Assembly: GCA_002314685.1 (NCBI GenBank)
Contig: DCHB01000038.1
Span: 1 to 29,427, forward strand
Reading direction: 5' to 3'
Length of the DNA stretch: 29,427 nucleotides
From: Clostridiales bacterium UBA1763
GTDB lineage: Bacteria > Bacillota > Clostridia > Oscillospirales > Oscillospiraceae
Position 1 is the stretch's first letter; each line of letters starts with the position of its first letter. Positions 6,908 to 13,730 of the stretch are shown here, piece by piece. The position numbers and the translations under genes are program-made. The notes under the pieces are model-generated. The model saw only the letters and a list, made by a program, of their open reading frames with translations. It did not search any database and was not told where the DNA came from.

Positions 6908-8596
6908 ATGTTGACAGTGTGGGGAGAGAAGCTCGACAAGAGCAATGTTCTGCCGGAGTACCCCCGTCCGCAGATGCGCAGAGACTCTTTTATAAACCTT
7001 AACGGTCTGTGGGATTACGCATATACGCCTGCGGGCGAAAAACAGCCCGAAAAATGGGAGGGCAAGATACTTGTCCCCTTCTCGCCCGAATGTGAGCTTT
7101 CGGGTGTAGGCAGAGCAACACAGCCCGACGAATATCTTTGGTATCGCCGCGAGTGGGAGCGTCCCGAGTGCTCTGGCAGAGTTATACTGCACTTCGGTGC
7201 AGTTGACCAGTCATGCACAGTTTACATTAACGGAATGCGCGCCTACCGTCACATAGGCGGTTACCTCCCCTTCGATTTTGATGCCACGGGCTTTCTGAGA
7301 AAAGGCACAAACGAGCTGTCCGTCAGCGTCCGCGATTTGTCAGATACGAGCTACCACTCAAGAGGCAAGCAGAAAACAGAGCGCGGCGGAATATGGTACA
7401 CTCCGCAAAGCGGAATATGGCAGAGTGTGTGGGCTGAGTGCGTGCCCGAGGCGTGCATTAAAAGTCTTAAAATCACCCCCGATTTCGACAACGCCTGCGT
7501 TGAGGTCATAGCCGATACCGTAGGCGAGAAAAAGCCCTCCGCGGTGTTTAACGGCAAGACCTATCCCCTGCCCGCTAAAATCCCCGTGCCCGATTTTGAG
7601 GCATGGACACCCGAAAATCCGAAGCTGTACGATTTCTCCGTCATCTGCGGAGAGGATAAGGTTGACAGCTACTTTGCCATGCGCAAATTCTCTGTTGAGA
7701 AGGATGAGCAGGGCGTAAAGCGCCTGTTCTTAAACGGAAATCCGTATTTCCACAACGGCTTGCTCGACCAGGGCTACTGGTCGGACGGTATGTATACCGC
7801 GCCGAGTGACGAGGCAATGATATTCGACATTCAGACCGCAAAGGACATGGGCTACAATATGCTCCGCAAGCATATTAAGGTTGAGCCTCTGCGCTGGTAC
7901 TATCACTGCGACAGACTCGGTATGCTCGTATGGCAGGATATGGTCAACGGCGGCGGCGAGTACAACACCGCGCTTGTAACGGCGCCCCTTGTCACGGGTA
8001 TTCATCTGAGCGACAAAAACTACAAGCTCTTTGCCCGCGACGATGTTGACGGCAGAGCCCGCTACGAAACCGAGCTCAACGAGATGATTGACACTCTTTA
8101 TAACTGCCCGTGCATTGCAATGTGGGTGCCGTTTAACGAGGGCTGGGGGCAGTTCGATGCCGCGAGAATTGCGGCAAAAATCTCCGAAATGGATCCGACA
8201 CGCACGGTTGACCACGCCTCGGGCTGGCACGACCAGAAGGTCGGCGATACTAAGAGCCTGCACGTTTATTTCAAGAAGTATTCCTTCAAGCCCGATAAGC
8301 TCGGCAGAGCCGTGCTCCTCTCCGAATTCGGCGGCTACAACCTCAAATGCAAGGGGCACGCCTTCAACGACAAGGATTTCGGCTACAAAAAGCTCAAATC
8401 CGCCTCTGAGCTTGAAAAAGCACTGCGCAAGCTGTATTCCGACGAGATCGCCACCGCTTATAAGCAGGGCTTAGCCGCGGCAGTATATACCCAGCTTTCC
8501 GATGTGGAGGACGAGGTTAACGGTTTAATCACTTTTGACCGAAAAGTGGTGAAAATCAAACCCGAGACCATGAAATCAATCACAAAAGTGGATTAA
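6908..8596 (+). CDS. Glycoside hydrolase family 2 protein (beta-galactosidase/glucuronidase-like)
   Basis: This is a 562-residue cytosolic retaining glycosidase of family GH2, without a signal peptide. The N-terminal jelly-roll sugar-binding domain (about 20-170) contains FINLNGLWDYAY and the VDQSCTVYINGM segment. A linking immunoglobulin-like region and a TIM barrel follow. The acid/base is E411 in PFNEGWGQFD and the nucleophile is E473 in LLSEFGGYN, both intact. It is shorter than LacZ (about 1,000 residues) because the C-terminal domains are absent. GH2 includes galactosidases, glucuronidases and mannosidases, and the substrate cannot be decided here. ATG 6908 is chosen because GGAGG lies seven bases upstream; an in-frame ATG at 6890 has no ribosome-binding site. 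It stands alone, without transporter or regulator genes. Confidence 0.9.
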   Translation: MLTVWGEKLDKSNVLPEYPRPQMRRDSFINLNGLWDYAYTPAGEKQPEKWEGKILVPFSPECELSGVGRATQPDEYLWYRREWERPECSGRVILHFGAVDQSCTVYINGMRAYRHIGGYLPFDFDATGFLRKGTNELSVSVRDLSDTSYHSRGKQKTERGGIWYTPQSGIWQSVWAECVPEACIKSLKITPDFDNACVEVIADTVGEKKPSAVFNGKTYPLPAKIPVPDFEAWTPENPKLYDFSVICGEDKVDSYFAMRKFSVEKDEQGVKRLFLNGNPYFHNGLLDQGYWSDGMYTAPSDEAMIFDIQTAKDMGYNMLRKHIKVEPLRWYYHCDRLGMLVWQDMVNGGGEYNTALVTAPLVTGIHLSDKNYKLFARDDVDGRARYETELNEMIDTLYNCPCIAMWVPFNEGWGQFDAARIAAKISEMDPTRTVDHASGWHDQKVGDTKSLHVYFKKYSFKPDKLGRAVLLSEFGGYNLKCKGHAFNDKDFGYKKLKSASELEKALRKLYSDEIATAYKQGLAAAVYTQLSDVEDEVNGLITFDRKVVKIKPETMKSITKVD

Positions 8597-8598
8597 AC

Positions 8599-8633
8599 AA
8601 AACAAGTCTCCTCGTTTTGAGGAGACTTGTTTT
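8599..8633. terminator. Bidirectional intrinsic terminator between convergent genes
   Basis: A perfect 15-bp stem (8599-8613 with 8619-8633) has a 5-base loop. T-runs fall at the outer ends in both directions. It serves the GH2 gene on the plus strand and the udk-tdk unit on the minus strand, overlapping the stop codon of the latter's last gene. Confidence 0.9.
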
Positions 8634-9483
8634 ATTCTATATCGTCGGGTACGTTGGCTATCGCCTTGAATGCCTTGAGCTCGTATTCGGGGAAAAACAG
8701 CTCATATTCACCGAAAACATCGGAAATCTGTAAGGCATAGTATTTTACGTGCAGACTGTCATCGTCTTCGGCTTTTATTCTGTACTGCTTGTACTCGCCC
8801 TTATTGAAGGGCTCATCCTTGTTCCATGTATCGACATGGGCTCTGCGCTTTTTGAGTATGTATTTTTTGCAGTCGGAAATCGGTATCGAATACACTGCCT
8901 GCATATCTGCAAGGCAGAGATTATCGCCCTGCTTAAAAAGCTTCATCTCATCGTTTGAATAGCTGTAGTATATCTGATCTCTCAGCTTTTCCTTGCCGTT
9001 CTTCACGGTGTATTCAAACGACAGCACATCGACCTTGACATAGTCTGACGGCACATTGAGCTCTTTTTCGCTTCTTGCGTTGAGCTCATCAAAGCTGTGC
9101 TCAACCTGCTTTAATTCTGCACTGCTCATCACCCGTTTGAGCTTTATCCTTTCATAAACCGACAAGGCAATCCACAGAACCGCCGCGACACTACAGCTTG
9201 AGAGCAATACGGGTGCATTATGAAACATTTCGGCAAAGCTAAGCTCACCTATGTTTTTTGAAATGCTCAAAATAAGGCAAATTCCGCCGAAACAGCATAT
9301 CCCTCTTATTATCTGCAGCCATAATGGGAGCACGGCACTCTCTGCAACATCGACAGCGTCGCTTGAAAACGCCTCAAGCTCTTTATTGAATTGCAAATCC
9401 GTGCGGGCGGTTATAAATCGCTCGCCGTCGCATCGGGTGGTATCTCTGCTTTTATCATAGAGATTGCCGAACACGTTTTTCAT
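8632..9483 (-). CDS. Hypothetical two-helix membrane protein
   Basis: I do not recognise a family for this 283-residue protein. It has a charged N-terminal stretch of about 50 residues, two membrane helices (about 53-75 and 91-110), and a long soluble C-terminal part rich in charged and aromatic residues that looks like a compact beta-rich domain (for example LSFEYTVKNGKEKL, QIYYSYS and YALQISDVFGEYELFFPEYELKAF, the last quoted only in part elsewhere). No catalytic motif is visible. It starts 16 bases after tdk with a GAGAGG ribosome-binding site, so it is probably cotranscribed with udk and tdk. A link to nucleoside salvage would be speculation. Confidence 0.75.
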   Translation of the reverse strand: MKNVFGNLYDKSRDTTRCDGERFITARTDLQFNKELEAFSSDAVDVAESAVLPLWLQIIRGICCFGGICLILSISKNIGELSFAEMFHNAPVLLSSCSVAAVLWIALSVYERIKLKRVMSSAELKQVEHSFDELNARSEKELNVPSDYVKVDVLSFEYTVKNGKEKLRDQIYYSYSNDEMKLFKQGDNLCLADMQAVYSIPISDCKKYILKKRRAHVDTWNKDEPFNKGEYKQYRIKAEDDDSLHVKYYALQISDVFGEYELFFPEYELKAFKAIANVPDDIE

Positions 9484-9499
9484 TGCAGCTTACCTCTCT

Positions 9500-10093
9500 T
9501 TAAAAAATGTAGGTCTGTCCCTCTTGCTTGTAAATCTTCTTTTTCCAGCAGCGGTGGCACATAGCAATGTAGCTGTCGTTGCCGCCGAGGAACACCTGCG
9601 CACCCTCGGTTATAACTCTGCCGTTTTCGTCAATTCTCGCGTTTACGGTTGCCTTTCGTCCGCAGGCGCAGACGGTTTTAATCTCGGTTATGGAGTCCGC
9701 AAGCTCCATAAGGCGCATTGAGCCGGGGAAAAGATGCGTCAAAAAGTCGGTGCGCAGTCCGAAGCACAGTACGGGAATGTCCTCAAAGTCAACAAGCTCA
9801 CGAAGCTGGTCAATCTGCTCGGGAGTGAAAAACTGCGACTCATCGGAGATAATAACATCGTGACAGCCCGCCTTTGCATACTCCTTCACTATATCCTGCT
9901 CGGGGGTTATTATCTGCGCCTTGCGCTCTAAGCCTATGCGGCTTTTTATTATATCGGCACCGTCGCGGGTGTCAATGCTCGGCTTAATCATCCAAACAGA
10001 CATACCGAGCTCCTCGTAGTTAAACTGTGTAATAAGAGCCTGAGCCGATTTTGACGAGCCCATTGCTCCGTATTTGAAATACAGCTTTGCCAT
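9500..10093 (-). CDS. tdk: Thymidine kinase (type II, zinc-binding)
   Basis: It phosphorylates thymidine (and deoxyuridine) to the monophosphate with ATP. The 197-residue protein has an N-terminal P-loop variant, GAMGSSKS (about 9-16), the catalytic DESQFF segment with E85 as the base, and a C-terminal zinc site of C142, C144, C179 and C182. The lasso region FLGGNDSYIAMCHRCW is typical of type II enzymes. The GSSKS P-loop departs from the more usual GxMxSGKS form, but the lysine and serine are kept and the Gly-to-Ser change also occurs in Firmicute homologues as I recall them. AGGAGA lies before the ATG. It follows udk by 30 bases. Confidence 0.95.
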   Translation of the reverse strand: MAKLYFKYGAMGSSKSAQALITQFNYEELGMSVWMIKPSIDTRDGADIIKSRIGLERKAQIITPEQDIVKEYAKAGCHDVIISDESQFFTPEQIDQLRELVDFEDIPVLCFGLRTDFLTHLFPGSMRLMELADSITEIKTVCACGRKATVNARIDENGRVITEGAQVFLGGNDSYIAMCHRCWKKKIYKQEGQTYIF

Positions 10094-10123
10094 AGTCTTC
10101 TCCTACATTATATAATATAGCGC

Positions 10124-10741
10124 TTATTTCGACAGATGCGCCCTCACCCGTTCAAGCACCATTTCAAGTGCGACCTGATTATGACCGCCCTCGGGGATTA
10201 TTATATCTGCTCTGCGCTTTGAGGGCTCAACATACTGCTCGTGCATGGGCTTGACGGTTGTCAGATACTGATTTACGACGCTTTCAAGGCTTCTGCCCCT
10301 GTCACGTACGTCACGCACTACTCTGCGCAGTATTCTTACATCGGCATCGGTATCGACATAAATCTTGATATCCATAAGCCTACAAAGCTCCATGCTTTGG
10401 AAAATCATTATGCCCTCAAGGACAATAACCCTCGCGGGCTTTATCATCACGGTTTTTTCGGAACGGTCATGAATTGTGTAGTCATAGACGGGACAGCGTA
10501 CCGCTTCACCGCGACGAAGCTTTTTGAGGTCCGCTATTAGAAGGTCTGTGTCAAAAGCGTCGGGATGGTCATAATTGAGCTTCGTTCTTTCATTATAGGT
10601 CATGCCGTGATGCGCTTTATAGTAATTATCGTGGTAGATAACGCTGACTTCGCCGCCGAAATTCTGCATAATTTTTCTCGTTAAGGTGGTTTTGCCGCTT
10701 CCCGTGCCGCCCGCAATACCTATTACAATTACATCGTTCAA
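10124..10741 (-). CDS. udk: Uridine kinase
   Basis: It phosphorylates uridine and cytidine to UMP and CMP, the rescue step for imported pyrimidine ribonucleosides. The P-loop GGTGSGKT lies right after the start. Then come YHDNYYK, the DHPDAFDTDLL substrate motif, VLEGIMIF, the VDTDADVRILRRVVRD lid region and the C-terminal PEGGHNQVALEMV. I place the start at TTG 10741 (205 residues, MNDVIVIGIAG), because GGGG lies eight bases upstream and the family begins just before this point. ATG 10756 is possible but has no ribosome-binding site, and GTG 10783 lies upstream of the predicted transcript start. It is the first gene of the udk-tdk unit and is divergent from deoD. Confidence 0.92.
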   Translation of the reverse strand: MNDVIVIGIAGGTGSGKTTLTRKIMQNFGGEVSVIYHDNYYKAHHGMTYNERTKLNYDHPDAFDTDLLIADLKKLRRGEAVRCPVYDYTIHDRSEKTVMIKPARVIVLEGIMIFQSMELCRLMDIKIYVDTDADVRILRRVVRDVRDRGRSLESVVNQYLTTVKPMHEQYVEPSKRRADIIIPEGGHNQVALEMVLERVRAHLSK

Positions 10742-10773
10742 ATTTCTGCACCCCATTTTTTCTATATATGAAA

Positions 10774-10802
10774 AATATATCACAAAAATCGCCCGTATGC
10801 AA
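10774..10802 (-). promoter_or_regulatory. Promoter of udk-tdk
   Basis: On the minus strand TTGCAT (10802-10797), a 17-base spacer and TATATT (10779-10774) predict a start near 10767. It is back to back with the deoD promoter: the two -35 boxes are separated by one base. Confidence 0.65.
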
Positions 10803-10803
10803 T

Positions 10804-10831
10804 TTGACTTTTACATTTTGTTTGGTATAAT
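10804..10831 (+). promoter_or_regulatory. Promoter of deoD
   Basis: TTGACT (10804-10809), a 16-base spacer and TATAAT (10826-10831) lie 33 bases before the deoD ATG. An AGGAGG ribosome-binding site is at 10852-10857. Confidence 0.75.
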
Positions 10832-10864
10832 TCAAGCTGTAGAAAAAAATCAGGAGGAAAAAAC

Positions 10865-11596
10865 ATGCCTATCCCCACTCCCCATATAAACGCTAAAAAA
10901 GAAGACTTTGCAAAAACCGTTCTTATGCCGGGCGACCCCCTGCGTGCAAAATTCATCGCAGAGACTTTTCTTGAAAATCCCGTGCTTGTAAACAATGTTC
11001 GCGGTGTGCAGGGACATACGGGTACATGGAAGGGTGTTCCCGTTTCCGTTATGGCATCGGGCATGGGCACTCCCGCTATCGGCATTTACAGCTATGAGCT
11101 TTATAACTTCTATGATGTTGACAATATTATCCGCATAGGCTCGGCAGGTGCACTGAGAGATGACCTGAAGCTTATGGACCTCGTGGCAGGTCAGGGTGCC
11201 TGCACGGACTCAAACTACATTCATCAGTTTGAGGTCAACGGCACCTACGCACCCATTGCAGACTACACGCTTTTGAGCACTGCCGTCTCCGTGGCTAAGG
11301 AGCACGGTATTGATATGAAGGTCGGCAACATCCTCTCCTCGGATGTTTTTTATGCTCCCGCGGGCTGTGACAGCAACGATAAATGGCGCAAAATGGGCGT
11401 AATGGCAGTCGAAATGGAGTCGGCAGGGCTGTATCTGAATGCCGCGGCCGCGGGCAAGCGTGCTCTTTGCATCTGCACAATTTCCGATCATCTTTACAGA
11501 GGCGAGGCTCTTTCACCCGCCGACCGTCAGCTTTCTCTGACTCAGATGATTGAGGTTGCTCTCGACACCGCCGTAAAAATGTCTGAAATAGACTAA
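10865..11596 (+). CDS. deoD: Purine-nucleoside phosphorylase, DeoD type
   Basis: It cleaves purine (deoxy)nucleosides with phosphate to the free base and (deoxy)ribose-1-phosphate. The 243-residue length matches hexameric bacterial PNP. Recognisable segments are the phosphate-binding MPGDPLRAKFIAETFL near the N-terminus, GHTGTWKGVPVSVMASGMG, RIGSAGAL, the VAVEMES-like MAVEMESAGLYL and ISDH near residue 204, whose Asp protonates N7. An optimal AGGAGG and its own promoter precede it. It is divergent from udk-tdk and just upstream of the nucleoside-binding lipoprotein, consistent with catabolism of imported purine nucleosides. Confidence 0.97.
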   Translation: MPIPTPHINAKKEDFAKTVLMPGDPLRAKFIAETFLENPVLVNNVRGVQGHTGTWKGVPVSVMASGMGTPAIGIYSYELYNFYDVDNIIRIGSAGALRDDLKLMDLVAGQGACTDSNYIHQFEVNGTYAPIADYTLLSTAVSVAKEHGIDMKVGNILSSDVFYAPAGCDSNDKWRKMGVMAVEMESAGLYLNAAAAGKRALCICTISDHLYRGEALSPADRQLSLTQMIEVALDTAVKMSEID

Positions 11597-11612
11597 AACC
11601 TCTAAATATAGC

Positions 11613-11641
11613 TTGATTTAGCGTGAAAGCTGATATATAAT
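11613..11641 (+). promoter_or_regulatory. Promoter of the BMP lipoprotein gene
   Basis: TTGATT (11613-11618), a 17-base spacer and a perfect TATAAT (11636-11641) predict a start near 11648, leaving a leader of about 70 bases. Confidence 0.75.
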
Positions 11642-11647
11642 CAATAT

Positions 11648-11669
11648 GTGGTGTGTATAATCACATCAC
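11648..11669 (+). promoter_or_regulatory. Operator-like palindrome over the BMP transcription start
   Basis: GTGGTGTG (11648-11655) and CACATCAC (11662-11669) are inverted copies (seven Watson-Crick pairs and one G-T) around TATAAT (11656-11661). It begins at the predicted transcription start, a place where a repressor would block transcription. It could instead be a 5' hairpin in the mRNA. Confidence 0.45.
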
Positions 11670-11717
11670 CCAACAAATGAAGCGCAATATTAAAAGAATA
11701 TTTACGGAGGAAAAAAC

Positions 11718-12905
11718 ATGAAAAGATTTCTTGCACTGATGCTCGCTCTGTGCATGGTATTCGCTCTGTGTGCCTGCGGCAACACCGACGACAAAAGCGG
11801 CGATACCGATGCAGAGTACAAGGTAGCTATGATTACCGACTACGGCGACATCACCGACCAGTCCTTTAACCAGACCACCTACGAAGCCTGCAAGGCTTAC
11901 TGCGATGAGAACGGCATTGAGTTCACTTACTACAAGCCCACCGCAGACAGCACCGCAGCCCGTATCGAGATGGTTGACCAGGCTGTTGCAGAAGGCTTCA
12001 ACGTCATCGTAATGCCCGGCTACGCATTTGCAGGTACAATTGCTGTTTGCCAGGACACCTACAAGGACGTTAAGTTCATCGGCCTCGACGTTTCCGAGTA
12101 CGACCTCTACGACTCCTTCTACAATCATGACGACACAGGCGCTCAGGCCGGTCTGATTGACGAAAACAATCCCGAGCACATCAATGACAATGTTTACTGC
12201 GCAGTTTACCAGGAAGAGCTGTGCGGCTACATGGCAGGCTACGCAGCAGTTAAGCTCGGCTATACCAAGCTCGGCTTCCTCGGCGGCATGGCAGTTCCCG
12301 CAGTTATCCGCTACGGCTACGGCTTCGTTCAGGGTGCAGACGCAGCAGCTGTTGAGCTCGACACTCAGATTGAGATCAACTACATCTACGGCGGCCAGTT
12401 CTTCGGCGATGCAGACATCACTGCAAAGATGGATACCTGGTACTCCGCAGGTACTGAGGTTGTCTTCGCTTGCGGCGGCGGCATCTACGCATCTGCAGCA
12501 GAAGCAGCAGCTAAGGTTGACGGCAAGGTCATCGGCGTTGACGTTGACCAGGCAGGCATCATCGACGGCAGCTACGGCGAAGGCATGACCGTTACCTCCG
12601 CAATGAAGGGCCTCGGCGCAACCGTTAAGACCATGCTTTCCGAGACTCTCGCAGGCAACTGGGCAAACTACGGCGGCAAGATTGAGACCCTCGGCCTCGT
12701 TTCCGCTGAGACTCCCACCGACAACTATGTCCAGATTCCCATGGAGACCACTCAGTGGGCAGACGGCAAGTTCACTCAGGAAGACTACACCGCACTTGTT
12801 GCTTCCATGTTCAACGGCGATGTAACCGTTTCCAACGACATCACCGCAATGCCCGCAGTTGACGCAGGTCACACTGTTGTCACCGACCAGGGCTCCATCA
12901 AGTAA
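11718..12905 (+). CDS. BMP-family nucleoside-binding lipoprotein (ABC transporter substrate-binding protein)
   Basis: This 395-residue protein is the extracytoplasmic receptor of a nucleoside ABC importer (PnrA/BmpA/NupN family). The signal peptide ends in a lipobox LCAC with the lipidated C20, followed by a short Ser/Asp-rich linker. The mature part has KVAMITDYGDITDQSFNQ at its start, the usual nucleoside-family opening with the DxGD-like segment, and VDQAGIIDG near residue 277. Codon use is strongly biased to C-ending codons, suggesting high expression. Ribosome-binding site GGAGG. It is followed by a strong terminator, then alkD and the other transporter genes, an arrangement that would give more binding protein than permease. 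Confidence 0.93.
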   Translation: MKRFLALMLALCMVFALCACGNTDDKSGDTDAEYKVAMITDYGDITDQSFNQTTYEACKAYCDENGIEFTYYKPTADSTAARIEMVDQAVAEGFNVIVMPGYAFAGTIAVCQDTYKDVKFIGLDVSEYDLYDSFYNHDDTGAQAGLIDENNPEHINDNVYCAVYQEELCGYMAGYAAVKLGYTKLGFLGGMAVPAVIRYGYGFVQGADAAAVELDTQIEINYIYGGQFFGDADITAKMDTWYSAGTEVVFACGGGIYASAAEAAAKVDGKVIGVDVDQAGIIDGSYGEGMTVTSAMKGLGATVKTMLSETLAGNWANYGGKIETLGLVSAETPTDNYVQIPMETTQWADGKFTQEDYTALVASMFNGDVTVSNDITAMPAVDAGHTVVTDQGSIK

Positions 12906-12918
12906 TTTAAGCGTATAA

Positions 12919-12950
12919 TAAGGAGCAGCATTGCTGCTCCTTATTTTTTT
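12919..12950 (+). terminator. Intrinsic terminator after the BMP gene
   Basis: An 11-bp stem (12919-12929 with 12933-12943) with loop ATT is followed by seven Ts. The alkD ribosome-binding site (GAGG, 12951-12954) follows the T-run immediately, so alkD seems to be expressed by read-through. Confidence 0.93.
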
Positions 12951-12959
12951 GAGGTTTTT

Positions 12960-13646
12960 ATGACTAATCTGCAGGAAAAATTATTTGAGCTGTCCGAAGC
13001 GGAGTATGCCGCTTTCATCTCAAAGCTCAATCCGACTGTTAATCCCGAGAGTATTATAGGTGTGCGTGTCCCCATGCTCAGAAAGCTTGCAAAAGAATTT
13101 GCGAAGTCGACCGAGTGCAGGGATTTTCTCGATACCCTGCCGCACGATTATTACGAGGAAAATCTCCTCCATTCATTTATAATTGCGGGCAAAAAGGATT
13201 ACAATACAGGTCTTACGCGTGTTGAGGCGTTTCTGCCCTATGTCGACAACTGGGCTGTTTGCGACACACTTATGCCGAGGGTATTTTCAAAGCACAAAAC
13301 AGAGCTGTTTAATGAGATTAAAAACTGGATTTCGTCCGACAGCACCTATATTTGCCGCTTCGGTATAAATATGCTGATGACGCACTATCTTGATGATGCC
13401 TTCGATGCCTCGTATCTCGAGCTTCCCGCCTCGGTTAACAGCGAAGAATACTATGTCAAAATGATGATTGCGTGGTTTTATGCCACGGCACTTGCAAAGC
13501 AGTGGGACGATGCGGTCATTTATCTTCAGCAGAACCGACTGAGTGATTGGGTGCACGCAAAAACAATTCAAAAGGCGTGCGAAAGCAACAGAATTACGCC
13601 TTCGCAGAAGGCATATCTGAAGACCTTGAAGCGAAAAAGCAAATAA
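12960..13646 (+). CDS. AlkD-like DNA alkylation repair protein (HEAT-repeat DNA glycosylase)
   Basis: AlkD-family proteins are HEAT-like-repeat glycosylases that excise N3- and N7-alkylpurines without flipping the base. The 228-residue product matches the family: GVRVPMLRKLAKE near residue 35, the active-site VDNWAVCD with W98 and D102, R133 in YICRFGINML and the WVHAKTIQKACES motif near 197. These correspond, by my alignment from memory, to the Trp/Asp/Arg triad of Bacillus AlkD. It sits between the BMP gene and nupO in the same direction. It starts ten bases after the terminator's T-run and has no obvious promoter of its own. The AT-rich gap before nupO has a separate promoter. Confidence 0.88.
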   Translation: MTNLQEKLFELSEAEYAAFISKLNPTVNPESIIGVRVPMLRKLAKEFAKSTECRDFLDTLPHDYYEENLLHSFIIAGKKDYNTGLTRVEAFLPYVDNWAVCDTLMPRVFSKHKTELFNEIKNWISSDSTYICRFGINMLMTHYLDDAFDASYLELPASVNSEEYYVKMMIAWFYATALAKQWDDAVIYLQQNRLSDWVHAKTIQKACESNRITPSQKAYLKTLKRKSK

Positions 13647-13669
13647 TTCACTTCATTTAGTTATTTTAT

Positions 13670-13698
13670 TTGAAATATGACTGTTTATATAGTATGAT
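13670..13698 (+). promoter_or_regulatory. Promoter of nupOPQ
   Basis: TTGAAA (13670-13675), a 17-base spacer and TATGAT (13693-13698) lie 32 bases upstream of the nupO start. It would make the membrane genes partly independent of the BMP promoter. Confidence 0.6.
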
Positions 13699-13730
13699 AT
13701 ATTCATCAAACAAGGGGGAGGTAGATTTAT

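Noticed and set aside
7730..8359. Open frame of 209 codons antisense to the GH2 gene
   Set aside because: It overlaps the catalytic barrel of a clear GH2 enzyme and has no start signals or domain features.
10784..10864. Purine riboswitch before deoD, or another riboswitch before the BMP gene
   Set aside because: The deoD leader is only about 25-30 bases and the BMP leader about 70. Neither contains the paired-arm and conserved-loop pattern of a purine aptamer.
11661..12872. Open frame of 403 codons on the minus strand, antisense to the BMP gene
   Set aside because: The plus-strand gene has a lipobox, a promoter, a ribosome-binding site and a terminator. The antisense product is a Cys/Val/Ala-rich shadow caused by strong C-ending codon bias.
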